A DNA stretch of 64,000 nt from Leptospirales bacterium (GCA_019694655.1 JAIBBN010000004.1:272348-336347); one strand, 5' to 3'. Shown: positions 19,157 to 28,654, numbered from the stretch's first letter. Notes: generated by a model not told the origin, from the sequence alone. Translations and numbers: made by a program.

Positions 19157-20242
19157 ATGGCAACGCTACAGAAAAAACCACTTGTTCTGATTATGGCCGG
19201 CGGCAAGGGCGAGCGTTTCTGGCCACGGTCGCGCAGCGGCCATCCCAAGCAATTGCAGCGGGTTTATTCGGATCGGACCCTGTTGCAGGAAACGATTGCG
19301 CGTGCGCGTCTGATTACGGACGCCAATCGCATTTTTGTTGGCTGCAACGAGGAACTCAAGCGCGCCACGCTAAAGACTCATCGCGAATTGAAGCCCGCGC
19401 AATTCATAGTCGAGCCGCAAGGACGCAACACTGCGCCAATCATTGCCCTGGCTGCGCTGCACTTTGAAAAAAAGTTCCCCGGCGCCACGCATGTGGTGCT
19501 GAGTGCCGACCACTATATTGCTCCGCCGGAGGGTTTTCGGCGGACGATGGAGCAAGCGCTCCAAACCGCTGAGGCCGGCTGGTTGGTAACCCTTGGCGTG
19601 CGACCCTCTCGGCCCGAAACCGGCTACGGTTATATTCACAGCGGACCCTCGCTGGAAGATTTGCCGGCGCATCGAATTGAGTCCTTTGTAGAAAAACCAG
19701 ATATCGATCGCGCCCGTCAGTATCTCAACGGCGGCAAGCATTTCTGGAATTCAGGCATCTTCATCTGGAAGGGCTCTGCTATCCTTGAGCAGTTTGCCCA
19801 GTATGCTCCAGAAATTCTAGAACCAATTCAGAACAGCTTTCAAAGCGCGACGCGACTCACGGCAGCCTTTGCACATCTGCCGAGCCAGCCCGTGGACATC
19901 GCCATACTGGAAAAATCGAAGCGCATAGCCATGACGCCGGCTGAGTTTATCTGGGACGACGTGGGCGCCTGGACCAGTCTGGAAAGAATTCGCGATCCCG
20001 ACGAGTCCGGCAATGTCCTGGTATCCAGCGGGCGCAAGCCCTCCGCGGTGGTAGCTCACCACAGCAAGCGCAACATACTGGCCACGGACCGGCCTCTGGT
20101 TGCTCTGCTCGGCGTGGAGGATCTGGTGGTTGTAGAGGAGCCGGATGTTTTGTTCATAGCCAGCCGCAAAGAATTGGACCGAATCAAGGAATTGCTGGCC
20201 AAAATGCGCGAGAAAGCGCCTTTACAGAAGTACTTAAAATAA
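19157..20242 (+). CDS. manC: mannose-1-phosphate guanylyltransferase
   Basis: Makes GDP-mannose from mannose 1-phosphate and GTP for surface polysaccharides. The 361-residue protein carries the nucleotidyltransferase loop MAGGKGERFWPRSR, then EPQGRNTAPII, SADHYI, SFVEKP and WNSGIFIW, all classic for the family. There is no fused isomerase domain. GDP-mannose would serve the GT2 mannan-synthase-like enzyme at 57954, although the two are far apart. The tail (RIKELLAKMRE) is helical. Confidence 0.94.
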   Translation: MATLQKKPLVLIMAGGKGERFWPRSRSGHPKQLQRVYSDRTLLQETIARARLITDANRIFVGCNEELKRATLKTHRELKPAQFIVEPQGRNTAPIIALAALHFEKKFPGATHVVLSADHYIAPPEGFRRTMEQALQTAEAGWLVTLGVRPSRPETGYGYIHSGPSLEDLPAHRIESFVEKPDIDRARQYLNGGKHFWNSGIFIWKGSAILEQFAQYAPEILEPIQNSFQSATRLTAAFAHLPSQPVDIAILEKSKRIAMTPAEFIWDDVGAWTSLERIRDPDESGNVLVSSGRKPSAVVAHHSKRNILATDRPLVALLGVEDLVVVEEPDVLFIASRKELDRIKELLAKMREKAPLQKYLK

Positions 20243-20275
20243 GATTCTCGCAAGAGCATCAGAGGACGAAGGGGC

Positions 20276-20371
20276 ATGCCTTCCGGAAAAAAGAGAAAAC
20301 GCATCAAAATTCGCACGCACAAGCGCAAAAAGAAGCGAAAGTCCAATCGCCATAAGAAGAAACTGCGCTGA
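20276..20371 (+). CDS. bTHX/COX24-like 31-residue ribosomal protein
   Basis: A 31-codon gene too short for usual ORF filters. It encodes a Lys/Arg-rich peptide beginning MPSGKKRKRIKIRTHKRKKK and ending KKKLR. This matches the small AURKAIP1/COX24-domain proteins of bacteria, basic ribosomal peptides found in several phyla including spirochaetes. GGACGAAGGGG just upstream of ATG 20276 is a strong ribosome-binding site. It lies 33 bp after manC and 66 bp before the GerMN gene. Confidence is high because length, charge and the conserved MPSGKKRKR start all agree. Confidence 0.88.
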   Translation: MPSGKKRKRIKIRTHKRKKKRKSNRHKKKLR

Positions 20372-20437
20372 TCCAGCGCCGCCGCGCCGCAGTTTCTCGC
20401 TCCGCCCGCTCTGCAATCCGGCCGAAAATAAGGCCAG

Positions 20438-21238
20438 ATGGCGGCGGCGGGGCCAAAGGAGCAAGGCGGGTCGGCGCCGCTTGATACTCTACATACCAAT
20501 CGACTGCTGTTGATACTCATTGGCGGGCTGGCGCTGCTATCTTTCATGGACGTCCAGGCCAGACGCCATTCCCAGATTCATGCTTTGCCCCCGGCCAGCG
20601 AACGCCTGGATACCGTCCGCCAGAATCTAGAACAGCCATTGCGTCGCAGCGCCAGCGCCATCCTGCAGGGCGTCGATGAAATCGAAGGCGGCGCTCACAA
20701 CGCCCCTCCTGCGCTGAGCGCCGAAGAACTCAATAGCCCCGAAGCCCCCCAGGAAGCGGATCCTTCCAGCTTTGACAGCATGCGGCTGCGACCGCTGGAC
20801 GCAGTGCAGAGCAGCCGCAGCGAAATCGAGCTCTACTTTCTCCGTTTTCAGAATGCTCACAGCGAGTTGGTGCGTGTTCGCCGGCCGGCGGCGCCAGGCA
20901 GCGTTAGTCTACTGCGCGTCCTGCAAGAGCTGCAGCGCGGCCCGACGAACAGAGAGCGCGGCCTGTTGAATATGTTTGATTCCCAGATTGAAATTCGCGG
21001 CCTGCGCCTTGAGGGCGGCGTCGCCATCATCGATCTGAGCGATCGCGTCGGGCGAATGGGCAATCACGTCATAGCCGATCGCCTGGACCAGCTGTGCTAT
21101 ACCTTGACGCAATTCTCTTCGGTTCGCGGGGTGCGCTTGCTTGTCAATGGCGAGGCTGTACGCCAGCTGGGGGCCTCAGCGCTGGAAGTTCCTGAGACTC
21201 TTCATCGCGGCGAGCGCAGCATTACAGACTACCGCTAG
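20438..21238 (+). CDS. GerMN-domain membrane-anchored protein
   Basis: A 266-residue protein with one membrane helix at about residues 22-38. A disordered Pro/Glu-rich linker leads to a C-terminal GerMN domain from about residue 125 (VSLLRVLQELQRGP, VAIIDLSDRVG, LDQLCYTLTQFSSVRGVRLLVNGE). In non-sporulating bacteria such domains occur in envelope proteins of unclear function. It is the last gene of the long plus-strand run and converges on a methyltransferase gene 24 bp away. Confidence 0.82.
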   Translation: MAAAGPKEQGGSAPLDTLHTNRLLLILIGGLALLSFMDVQARRHSQIHALPPASERLDTVRQNLEQPLRRSASAILQGVDEIEGGAHNAPPALSAEELNSPEAPQEADPSSFDSMRLRPLDAVQSSRSEIELYFLRFQNAHSELVRVRRPAAPGSVSLLRVLQELQRGPTNRERGLLNMFDSQIEIRGLRLEGGVAIIDLSDRVGRMGNHVIADRLDQLCYTLTQFSSVRGVRLLVNGEAVRQLGASALEVPETLHRGERSITDYR

Positions 21239-21254
21239 CCGCCACGGCGCGGCT
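21237..21254. terminator. possible convergent hairpin
   Basis: AGCCGC and GCGGCT form a 6-bp stem with a 6-base loop between the convergent GerMN and methyltransferase genes. There is no T-run on either side, so a terminator role is only suggested by position. Confidence 0.25.
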
Positions 21255-21262
21255 GCGCTTGT

Positions 21263-22174
21263 TCAAAGCTTTTGAGCGTATAGAACCATGGACGAAGTCA
21301 GCGAAAAATCTCCCCAGGCGAGCTTGCTCTTTAGATGATACCAGCTGATGTGCAGCCAGCGGAAATAGTCCAACGGGCTCTGAAAAGCGCCGCGCGACTT
21401 ACGCAGTTTTGGAATCAGGCCAAAGTCAACGGGACGATAGACAGCCACAATCTGTAAGCCATGCTGCTCAAGAAGCATTCGCAGATTTTGTAGCGAATAG
21501 TATACCACATGGCCAGGAAGGTAGTAGTGATAGTCGATGCCGCCGCGCCTGGCCTGCCAGCCATCAAAGTTTGCAGTTTGAATCAACAACAAACCGCCGC
21601 GGCGCAGGGCCGCCGACAGGGAAGCCATCGTCTGTTGCGGATCGGATAGATGCTCGATTACTTCGACAAGCGTAATCACGTCAGCGCTATTGGCTGGCAG
21701 CGTCCCGGAACGAAGATCGCCTTGGCGCAGATCGGCGCCGAGCAGTCGTCCCTGTTTTACTGCATACTCTGAAATATCCAGACCGCGAGCGCGGTAGCCT
21801 GCCTCACTTGCGGCGCGCACAAAGCTGCCAAATGCGGCGCCGACGTCCAGGAAGTCGGCGGGCGGCGGAACGAATCGGGCTATATTTTTCAGACGCGCGC
21901 GTTGCACATGGCGATCAAAGAGCTCGACGCGCCTTTCGTCGCGGTAGCTGTAATCAGCCTTCCCGGTATAGTAGTCTTCTTCGTAGAGCGCAGCCAGATC
22001 TAGCGATGGATGAGCCTGTATCTGGAGTCGGCAGCTGCTGCACCGAAGGATGTCCAGCGGCGGTGTGAAGCGTTCAATGCGATACAGCGGCTGGAGAGCG
22101 GCGGAGCAGACTGGACAGTTGCCCGACGCTTTGCAAGGCGCGAGCTCGCCGGCTTTGACTGCTGCAACCTTCAT
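21263..22174 (-). CDS. class I SAM methyltransferase with N-terminal Cys ribbon
   Basis: A 303-residue protein with an N-terminal zinc-ribbon-like pair (CPVCSAAL and LRCSSCRLQ), as in the methyltransf_12/C-methyltransferase type of sugar or small-molecule methyltransferases. The Rossmann core follows (DFLDVGAAFGSFVRAA, then GLDISEYAVKQG and VITLVEVIEHL). The second gene of its operon overlaps its start by four bases. It probably acts with the upstream methyltransferase and ATP-grasp ligase on the same, unknown, molecule. Confidence 0.85.
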   Translation of the reverse strand: MKVAAVKAGELAPCKASGNCPVCSAALQPLYRIERFTPPLDILRCSSCRLQIQAHPSLDLAALYEEDYYTGKADYSYRDERRVELFDRHVQRARLKNIARFVPPPADFLDVGAAFGSFVRAASEAGYRARGLDISEYAVKQGRLLGADLRQGDLRSGTLPANSADVITLVEVIEHLSDPQQTMASLSAALRRGGLLLIQTANFDGWQARRGGIDYHYYLPGHVVYYSLQNLRMLLEQHGLQIVAVYRPVDFGLIPKLRKSRGAFQSPLDYFRWLHISWYHLKSKLAWGDFSLTSSMVLYAQKL

Positions 22175-22821
22175 CTCCGCGCTCGGAAGGCCCAGTGAGC
22201 AATGACCCGATCCAATTCGCCAGTTGGGGTTCGGGTGATGTGAGCCAGCTCGACCGCGGAAAAGTACGGGGTAAGCAGCGACTGTACCTGGCTCTGGTCA
22301 AAGAGTTCCAGGCTGGCGCCGCTCAGATCTTCGTTGTGCTGGAAATGTCGGTCCGCTGCCGAACGCAGCGTACCCAGAAAGGCGCCATCAGGCTGAAGCA
22401 CGCGCTCGATCTCGGAAAGCATTTGCTGACGCCGCGGCGCAGTATTGTAATGCAGGACTCCCCAGGCGATGACCAGTTGCACGCTGCCATCCGGCAGCGG
22501 CAGCCGAAATGGATCCTCCTCCGCAGTCAGATAGAGTTGAGCGGCAGGACAGAGAGCGGCGCTCAGCTCCAGCGCCGCAGAGCTGAGGTCCGCGCCATAT
22601 AGCGGCGCAAATCCGAAATCCTGAAGCAGGCGCAAATGGCGGCCGCTTCCGCAACCCAGATCAAGGGCCGGGCCGCGCGGGATCGAGTGCATCATACGCA
22701 CCAGATTTTCGTCTGGATAGACCTGTCTGGCCCGATCGCGCTGGTAGTGGCGCTGCCAGGCTTCTCCCGTTTGCTTTGCCGGAGCATCCGCGGCGGTTAC
22801 GATGAGGGGTATTTCACTCAT
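22171..22821 (-). CDS. class I SAM methyltransferase
   Basis: A 216-residue methyltransferase from ATG 22821 ([10 protein letters not shown]). Two upstream ATGs lie inside the preceding gene; 22821 overlaps that gene's stop by 8 bases, which fits translational coupling. The SAM loop is ALDLGCGSGRHLRLL, followed by GADLSSAALELS and LVIAWGVLHYN; the rest resembles methyltransferase_11/25 members. The three genes of this operon overlap one another, which argues for a single pathway. The substrate cannot be read from the sequence. Confidence 0.85.
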   Translation of the reverse strand: MSEIPLIVTAADAPAKQTGEAWQRHYQRDRARQVYPDENLVRMMHSIPRGPALDLGCGSGRHLRLLQDFGFAPLYGADLSSAALELSAALCPAAQLYLTAEEDPFRLPLPDGSVQLVIAWGVLHYNTAPRRQQMLSEIERVLQPDGAFLGTLRSAADRHFQHNEDLSGASLELFDQSQVQSLLTPYFSAVELAHITRTPTGELDRVIAHWAFRARR

Positions 22822-24055
22822 AGCGCAGCTCCGTATTTCGTGCATATTCGTTCGCTCTTTCAATTAGCGCAGGCATGGCATCGATGGGCCCTTGCATGGC
22901 GTAGACGGCAATGCGATCCAAGTTGCCTGAATGAAGCGAGAGCATATCGCCTGCTTGCTTGAGCGATCGTGCGAATATTACAGCAGAGTCCGCCGCAGAA
23001 TCAGGGGCCAATCGCACCGAGTGAACCTTGCCAGCGCGCTGCGGCAGCGCGAAACGAATGATAATCGCGCGCTCTGGCGGCCGCAAGTATGGAGAAAGAT
23101 CCGGCGAGTCCCCGGCGCTCAGTCTCACCAGATCCTCGAAGTAATCGTGACCCAGAGCAAACTTGCCAAGCGTCTCTGCCAGGTACTCGCCGCCCGTTTC
23201 AGGATTGCATTCGATCAGCAGCAATTCTCGCGAGGGATCGAGCGGATCATCGGGGGCCAGAAATTCGGCAACCAGCGGGCCGTTGCGATAGCCCGAAGCC
23301 AGCAGCGTTCGATCCAGAAGATCGCGGATTCGAGCCTTCAGAGAAGGTTCGAGCGACGACGGAAAGCGATGTTCTACTTCGGCAAAGCGCGGCGCACGTT
23401 CGGATACCAATTTGTCGCTGACAAAAAGCGGATGGGCCTTGCCCTCGATGGCAAAGGCCAGTACCGTAATTTCGCGGCCCTCCACAAATGGTTCGACCAG
23501 CCAGCGACCATCATCATCGGGATGGTCGCGCAGGAAGCTTTCAATTGCGCCGGCGCTTTCCAGCACGAGGATCCCCCGCTTGGCATGTCCGCCAGCCGGA
23601 CGAGCCAGTACTGGCGCCATTTCCAGTATTGCCTGGCGCTGCGCGTCGTTTGCCCAGCCTAAGATTTGCGGGGAAGGGACTCCTGCTTCCTGCAGTCGCA
23701 ATTTGGCGCGCCGCTTGTTGCGAAAGAATCGAAGCGAACGCAAATTCTCGCTGTGCAAGCCCAGTCGGCGTGAGACCAGAGCGGCGCTGAGCGTGGCTGC
23801 ACCGAAGCTTCGCGCAACCACGCCGGCGACGGGACGTTCCAGCTCCTCCAGAGCGGCCCGGGCAATTCGCCGCGGACGCAGAATACTGCTGTGGATTTGC
23901 CAGCTGGCATCGGCAAATCCGGGCGCGCGTGGATTCTGGTCCACCGCCGCCACAGGATAGCCCAGGCGTCGGGCGGCCTGGATCACCGGCTGCTGGTGGA
24001 TACCGGCCCCCAGGGCAATCAAAGCGGGGCGCTCCAGAAATTCGGGGTCTTGCAT
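22814..24055 (-). CDS. ATP-grasp domain ligase
   Basis: A 413-residue enzyme of the ATP-grasp superfamily, which joins a carboxylate to an amine or thiol using ATP. It has an N-terminal Rossmann-like half ([20 protein letters not shown]). The grasp core follows: [49 protein letters not shown], and the metal-binding [14 protein letters not shown]. It resembles the carbamoyl-phosphate-synthase-like ATP-grasp enzymes used in peptide and sugar modification. It leads a three-gene operon with two methyltransferases, divergent from flgF. The product is unknown. Confidence 0.85.
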   Translation of the reverse strand: MQDPEFLERPALIALGAGIHQQPVIQAARRLGYPVAAVDQNPRAPGFADASWQIHSSILRPRRIARAALEELERPVAGVVARSFGAATLSAALVSRRLGLHSENLRSLRFFRNKRRAKLRLQEAGVPSPQILGWANDAQRQAILEMAPVLARPAGGHAKRGILVLESAGAIESFLRDHPDDDGRWLVEPFVEGREITVLAFAIEGKAHPLFVSDKLVSERAPRFAEVEHRFPSSLEPSLKARIRDLLDRTLLASGYRNGPLVAEFLAPDDPLDPSRELLLIECNPETGGEYLAETLGKFALGHDYFEDLVRLSAGDSPDLSPYLRPPERAIIIRFALPQRAGKVHSVRLAPDSAADSAVIFARSLKQAGDMLSLHSGNLDRIAVYAMQGPIDAMPALIERANEYARNTELRYE

Positions 24056-24146
24056 GCGCGATTGGCTCTCGAATCCTTCCTCTTTTATCGGAGCGGCAGG
24101 CGAAAAACAAAGTCAGGTTTCTTTCTTTCCCGCCGAATCTGAAAAT

Positions 24147-25016
24147 ATGCTACGCGGATTGTATACGGGCGCGACCGGAATGATGATGAACCAGCGGCGA
24201 CTGGACGTGATCGCCAACAATCTGGCCAATGTCGACAAAACCGGCTTCAAAACCGATGACGCTTTGTTCAAGGCCTTCCCGCAAATGCTAATCCAGCGCA
24301 CGCGCGACGATGGCGTTGGCGTCGTCCCGCTGGGCAGCTTCGATATGGCGCCGATCGTTGGCGAGCTCGGTTTGGGCGCCGAATTCAACGAGACCTTCAC
24401 GCGCTTTGAACAGGGCGCCGCAAAGCGCACCGAAAATCCGTTGGATCTTATGATCGATGACCGCAGTCGCGAGCGACCGGCCTTTTTTGTGGTCCAAACC
24501 GATCGCGGCGAACGCCTGACGCGAGGCGGATCTTTTACGATCGATCGCGAGGGTCGCATCGTGACTCAAGATGGCTTTCCCTTGCTTGGCGAAAACGGGC
24601 CAATCCAGGTAACGCGGCACAATTTCATGATCCGCGAAAATGGCGAGATATGGATCAATGGCGCCATTGGCAACAACCCACAGGCCGGCGCAAGCCCCGA
24701 TACCAACGCCTATGAACAGCCGGCCTTGCTGGATCGCATCCGCATGCGCACTGTAGAGTTCCCTCGCGAACTCAAAAAAGAAGGCAACAGCTTCTATATT
24801 GTGACGCCTGAATCCGGGCCCATGCGGCCGCTAGAAGAGCTGGGCGATCGCGAAAACCCACAAATCATGCAAGGATTCCTGGAAGCCTCGAATGTAAACA
24901 TCGTGCGCGAGATGACTAATCTGATTGAGGTGCAGCGAGAATACGAGGCCAACCAGAAGAGCGTGACCACGCAGGACAGTCTGCTCGGCAAACTGATCAA
25001 CGAGGTCGCTCGATAG
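24147..25016 (+). CDS. flgF: flagellar basal-body rod/hook protein, FlgF type
   Basis: A 289-residue rod protein of the FlgF/FlgG family. The N-terminal motif is [12 protein letters not shown] followed by [16 protein letters not shown], the domain-0 signature of axial proteins. The middle has [18 protein letters not shown], and the C-terminus carries [20 protein letters not shown]. The [10 protein letters not shown] and [11 protein letters not shown] stretches fit the spirochaete FlgF (FlhO) subtype better than FlgG. The start is ATG 24147; the longer frame to 24054 adds a non-family extension. It assembles the periplasmic flagellar rod. FlgG remains the alternative. Confidence 0.85.
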   Translation: MLRGLYTGATGMMMNQRRLDVIANNLANVDKTGFKTDDALFKAFPQMLIQRTRDDGVGVVPLGSFDMAPIVGELGLGAEFNETFTRFEQGAAKRTENPLDLMIDDRSRERPAFFVVQTDRGERLTRGGSFTIDREGRIVTQDGFPLLGENGPIQVTRHNFMIRENGEIWINGAIGNNPQAGASPDTNAYEQPALLDRIRMRTVEFPRELKKEGNSFYIVTPESGPMRPLEELGDRENPQIMQGFLEASNVNIVREMTNLIEVQREYEANQKSVTTQDSLLGKLINEVAR

Positions 25017-25046
25017 GCGCGATGATCGGCGGATAGAAAAGCTGCA

Positions 25047-26192
25047 TCAAAAAACAGCAAGTACGCCGGGCGCTCCGTGCGCCTCGGTTGCAATCAAATT
25101 CAGATTTCCGTTGTAAGGGTCGAGAACGTAGAGAGCAATCAAATTGTTTTGTTCTACATAGACAAAGCGGCCGGTATTCTCAACAGCTACATCATATGCG
25201 CCAGTTGCCGCCACGGTACTGCGCAACGTCACGCCGCCGGTAACGCCATCGATTGCAAATACAGACACTGTGCCGGAAGTTGCATTGGCCACGTAGAGAA
25301 ATCGTCCAAAGGGGTCGATGGCAATTCCCTGGGGAATGAGTCCCGTGGAAGCGAGTCCAGCGGAAGTAAGTATGCCAGTTGCTGCATCAATGGAAAACAC
25401 GGAAAGATTGGCGCCGCCTTCGTTGCTGGCGTAGAGGAAACGGCCGGAGGGGTCCATGGCCAGGTCAAAGGGCTGGGCGCCTGCCGCGACCGTTCCCAGC
25501 GAGCTGAGCGCTCCATTGGTTGGATCGATGCTGAACATGGAAATGGAGTTTGCGCCGTCGTTGGCGCTGTAAAGGAAACGTCCGCCAGGAGTAATTGCCA
25601 GGCCGATGGGTCCGCCGCCCGTCGCAGCGCTGCCATTGGCAGTTAGAGCGCCGGAACTCTGGTCGATGATATAGCCGCTTACATTTGCGGCGGTGACGCT
25701 GCTGGCAAAGGCAAATCGACCGCTAGCCTCGACCGCAATTCCCTGTGGGTTAGCGCCTGCGGCGACTGTGCCTGCTGAACTCAGTACACCCGTACGCTCG
25801 CTGATCCGATAGGCATAGACATCAGCGCTGCCATTGTTTACAGCATAGGCAAAGCGCCCGGCGGGATCGATTCCCATGGCAAAGGTTTGCGATCCTGCCG
25901 CAATGCTGCCGCCGTAACGCAGCTGCCCGTTGTTGGCGTTGATCGTATACTGATGCACCATTCCGCCCGCAAAGTCCGTGGCAAACAATACCCGCGGCAA
26001 ACGCTGGTAAAGCAGTAGAAGACTCAGGGCATTGCAGTTGGGATCATTGGCGTGACAGCGACGAGAGCTGCAATTTGTGTCCACGGTCGCGGTCGTTAGA
26101 AGTGCAGCAGCAAGCAGGATCGTTGCTGGGAGACGGGAATTTGATACGCGGCCCTTGGTTGCCGCAGATAGTATCGTCTGCCGCTTGTTCAT
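25047..26192 (-). CDS. secreted seven-bladed beta-propeller, lactonase-like
   Basis: A 381-residue exported protein. After a signal-like hydrophobic stretch (ATILLAAALLTTATV) comes a Cys-containing mature start, possibly a lipoprotein of the relaxed spirochaete type. The rest is repeats of the form GxFxYxxN...V.VYxID..TGxLxxxGT, about seven blades of roughly 45 residues. These are typical of lactonase-type (YVTN/6-phosphogluconolactonase-like) propellers. No catalytic residue set is evident, so a binding role is equally likely. It converges on flgF with 30 bp between the stops. Confidence 0.82.
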   Translation of the reverse strand: MNKRQTILSAATKGRVSNSRLPATILLAAALLTTATVDTNCSSRRCHANDPNCNALSLLLLYQRLPRVLFATDFAGGMVHQYTINANNGQLRYGGSIAAGSQTFAMGIDPAGRFAYAVNNGSADVYAYRISERTGVLSSAGTVAAGANPQGIAVEASGRFAFASSVTAANVSGYIIDQSSGALTANGSAATGGGPIGLAITPGGRFLYSANDGANSISMFSIDPTNGALSSLGTVAAGAQPFDLAMDPSGRFLYASNEGGANLSVFSIDAATGILTSAGLASTGLIPQGIAIDPFGRFLYVANATSGTVSVFAIDGVTGGVTLRSTVAATGAYDVAVENTGRFVYVEQNNLIALYVLDPYNGNLNLIATEAHGAPGVLAVF

Positions 26193-26400
26193 AGTCTGTA
26201 GCCATTGTGCTCCCGACAGACTCTATATGTCCAGTAGTTATGAATTTGATTTGCCTCTGCCACCGATGGCGCCTTGGGCAGGTCGCCAGCTGACATTACT
26301 CTTGACGGATGCGAGTTGAAGCGTGGCACTGAAACATGAACGTCAAGCTGCAAGCTCGAAACCCGACTCTGCCCTGAACGTTGCGTAGCGCTTTTAGAAC
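26193..26400. other. intergenic region upstream of the propeller gene
   Basis: These 208 bp lie between the pyk stop and the propeller gene start (both on the minus strand). They should hold the propeller promoter. I see an AT-richer stretch near 26220-26250 but no confident -10/-35 pair, and no hairpin with a T-run for pyk. Confidence 0.3.
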
Positions 26401-27828
26401 CTACCACGCAACTTCCAGCGGTCGTACTTTGTGAAACCGAATGGAATTGGTTTCCTTCCCTTCGCCGGGCGGGAGCGCGCCAGCAACGACAACAGTGTCG
26501 CCCGGACTGGCCAATCCATGCTCAATCAGGTAGCGGTCGGCGCTGGCGATCTGCGCATCCATGTCTGAGGCTTCGCGGATGAATACAGGTCCAACGCCGC
26601 GCAAAACATTCAGACGCCGTAGCGTAGCCGGACTGGAACTCAAGGCCAGAATAGGAACCCGGGAGCGCCATTTGGAAAGCAATAACGCGGTCAGATTGGA
26701 GCCGGCCAGGGCTATGATCGCCTTTGCGTTCAATCGTTCCGCCGCGCTTACTGCGGCGCCAGCAGCGCCGGCCGAAAAAGAAACCATGTCCGCCTCAAAG
26801 CGCGGCCGCTCACGGACCTCATGCAGATCTGCCTCGCGCGCAATGCGCACCATAGCTTCGACTACCTTGGCCGGATGCTGGCCCACTGCTGTCTCCTCGG
26901 AGAGCATGACAGCATCGGCGCCATCGAGTACCGCATTGACTACGTCTGTGACTTCGGCGCGCGAGGGTCGATTGGCGCGAACCATTGAAGGCAGCATCTC
27001 CGTTGCCACGACCGCCCACTTGCCGCGCTCAGCTGCACGTCGGAGAATCTCCTTCTGAATGAAGGGCACCCGTTCAAATTCGATTTCGACGCCAAGGTCG
27101 CCGCGAGCAATCATGATGCCATCTGCAGCGCGAAGTATATCCTGAATATTGGCCAAAGCTTCCGGTCGTTCCAGCTTGGCCATCACCGGGATCCGACCGC
27201 CGCCCAGACACTCACGGGCCGTGTGCAGATCCTCGGCCCGACGTACAAAGGAAATTGCCACTACATCAACCTCGGCGCCGGCGATGAATGCCAGGTCGCG
27301 GCGATCTTTTTCAGTCAGCGTCTCCACACTCAACTGGATCCCCGGTAGGTTCAGTCCCTTGTTGGAAAAGAGCTGTCCGCCGCGAACAACGATGGCGTCT
27401 ACACGATCTTCGCTCACACCGCGCACGCTGAGTTCGATGCTGCCATCGGCCAGCAGGATCCGTGCGCCAGCTTTTACATCGCGAGTCAGAAGGGAGTAGG
27501 GCGTGTGCACGATTGTTGCGTCGCCCTCAATTTCACGCGTCGAAATAGCAAAGCGGCTGCCTTCCGTTAGCAGCACGCCCTCCGGCGGCAATCGGCCAAT
27601 GCGCAGTTTGGGACCCTGGATATCAGCCAGGATTGCCGGTCGCGCCCCTTCGATCTCTGCAACTTTTCGGATTCGATCAATTATCGGTTGCATTGCCGCG
27701 CCGTCGGCGTGCGAAAAGTTCAGTCGAAAACAATCGGCGCCGGCGCGGATCAGAGCGCGGATGCCATCTTCTTCGGATGATGCGGGGCCTAAGGTAGCAA
27801 TAATCTTGGTGAATTTATACTGCGCCAT
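26401..27828 (-). CDS. pyk: pyruvate kinase
   Basis: Transfers phosphate from phosphoenolpyruvate to ADP, the last glycolytic step. The 475-residue protein starts MAQYKFTKIIATLGPASS and carries RLNFSHADG, VMAKLERPEALANIQDIL and MIARGDLGVEIEFERVP. The substrate loop is AVVATEMLPSMV; the usual T-Q-M is T-E-M here. A C-terminal regulatory domain is present. The start at 27828 shares two bases with the ATG of the opposite-strand endonuclease gene; the frame is open further upstream, but the family start fixes 27828. Confidence 0.95.
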   Translation of the reverse strand: MAQYKFTKIIATLGPASSEEDGIRALIRAGADCFRLNFSHADGAAMQPIIDRIRKVAEIEGARPAILADIQGPKLRIGRLPPEGVLLTEGSRFAISTREIEGDATIVHTPYSLLTRDVKAGARILLADGSIELSVRGVSEDRVDAIVVRGGQLFSNKGLNLPGIQLSVETLTEKDRRDLAFIAGAEVDVVAISFVRRAEDLHTARECLGGGRIPVMAKLERPEALANIQDILRAADGIMIARGDLGVEIEFERVPFIQKEILRRAAERGKWAVVATEMLPSMVRANRPSRAEVTDVVNAVLDGADAVMLSEETAVGQHPAKVVEAMVRIAREADLHEVRERPRFEADMVSFSAGAAGAAVSAAERLNAKAIIALAGSNLTALLLSKWRSRVPILALSSSPATLRRLNVLRGVGPVFIREASDMDAQIASADRYLIEHGLASPGDTVVVAGALPPGEGKETNSIRFHKVRPLEVAW

Positions 27829-28597
27829 GGACGCCGATCGGGAATCCCGGCCCGCGCGCCGTCGAGAACAAAAGCGGCCGCAGCCTTCAGTCTGCGCCGC
27901 GCTGTTGCTTGCGTTGTGCGCCTGCAGCAGCGGCCTGTATCCTTCATCGGAGCGTCCTCCGCAACGAAGCGAAGATCTCCAGTTGCGCTGGAGCAGTTTC
28001 GAGAATAGCAAGCGTCGTTTGCAGCAGGTCTTTGCCGCTCCGCTGGCCAGCGACTACTATTGCCTCTGTGAATTTGATTCACAATCAAACGAAACTATTG
28101 CCGATCGTTGTCCCTACCGTCCGGAGCGACCGAATCTTCGCTCACGACGCATTGAATGGGAGCATGTTGTTCCTGTGGCCTGGTTTGGGCGGAATCGTTC
28201 CTGCTGGCATATTGCCCTCCCCGGATGCGCCACGAAGGGGCGCGCCTGTTGCCACAAGACCGACCTCGAGTTTCGTCGAATGGAAGGGGACCCAGCAAAT
28301 CTGGCGCCGGTAATTGGCGACCTGAACCAGGCGCGCTCAGCGCTTGCCTATGGACTTGCCGTATCAGGCCGAGAGTACGAGCGCTGCGATTTTCGTGTTA
28401 CGCAGACCGACGTACAGCCGCCAGCAGCGCGCCGCGGCGATCTGGCGCGGATGAGTCTCTCCTTTTTGCAACGCTACCCGCATCAGGTTGAAGCCCCGCC
28501 GGGCTACGCTGCCTTACTGGCCAGGTGGAGCGCCGAGGATCCCATCGACGATTTTGAAGCGCTGCATGCACAGCGGCTACGGCAGTACTTTCAATAG
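27827..28597 (+). CDS. endonuclease I family lipoprotein
   Basis: A 256-residue secreted nuclease of the EndA/NucM (endonuclease I) family. The N-terminus is basic, then ALLLALCAC forms a relaxed lipobox at about residues 28-36. The catalytic region reads SRRIEWEHVVPVAWFG, and the metal-binding stretch follows with GDLNQARSALAYG. These enzymes cut DNA outside the cytoplasm, for nutrition or as defence against extracellular DNA. ATG 27827 overlaps the start codon of pyk on the other strand. Cys-rich spacing (CATKGRACCHK) suggests disulfides. Confidence 0.85.
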   Translation: MDADRESRPARRREQKRPQPSVCAALLLALCACSSGLYPSSERPPQRSEDLQLRWSSFENSKRRLQQVFAAPLASDYYCLCEFDSQSNETIADRCPYRPERPNLRSRRIEWEHVVPVAWFGRNRSCWHIALPGCATKGRACCHKTDLEFRRMEGDPANLAPVIGDLNQARSALAYGLAVSGREYERCDFRVTQTDVQPPAARRGDLARMSLSFLQRYPHQVEAPPGYAALLARWSAEDPIDDFEALHAQRLRQYFQ

Positions 28598-28654
28598 GGC
28601 TGGACCCGGGCCCGCAGCGGCCTTAGTACGGGCATAAGTTAAAGGAGAATTGTA

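Noticed and set aside
27503-27826. Upstream extension of the endonuclease I frame
   Set aside because: It lies antisense to pyk and would bury the signal peptide; ATG 27827 puts the signal at the start.
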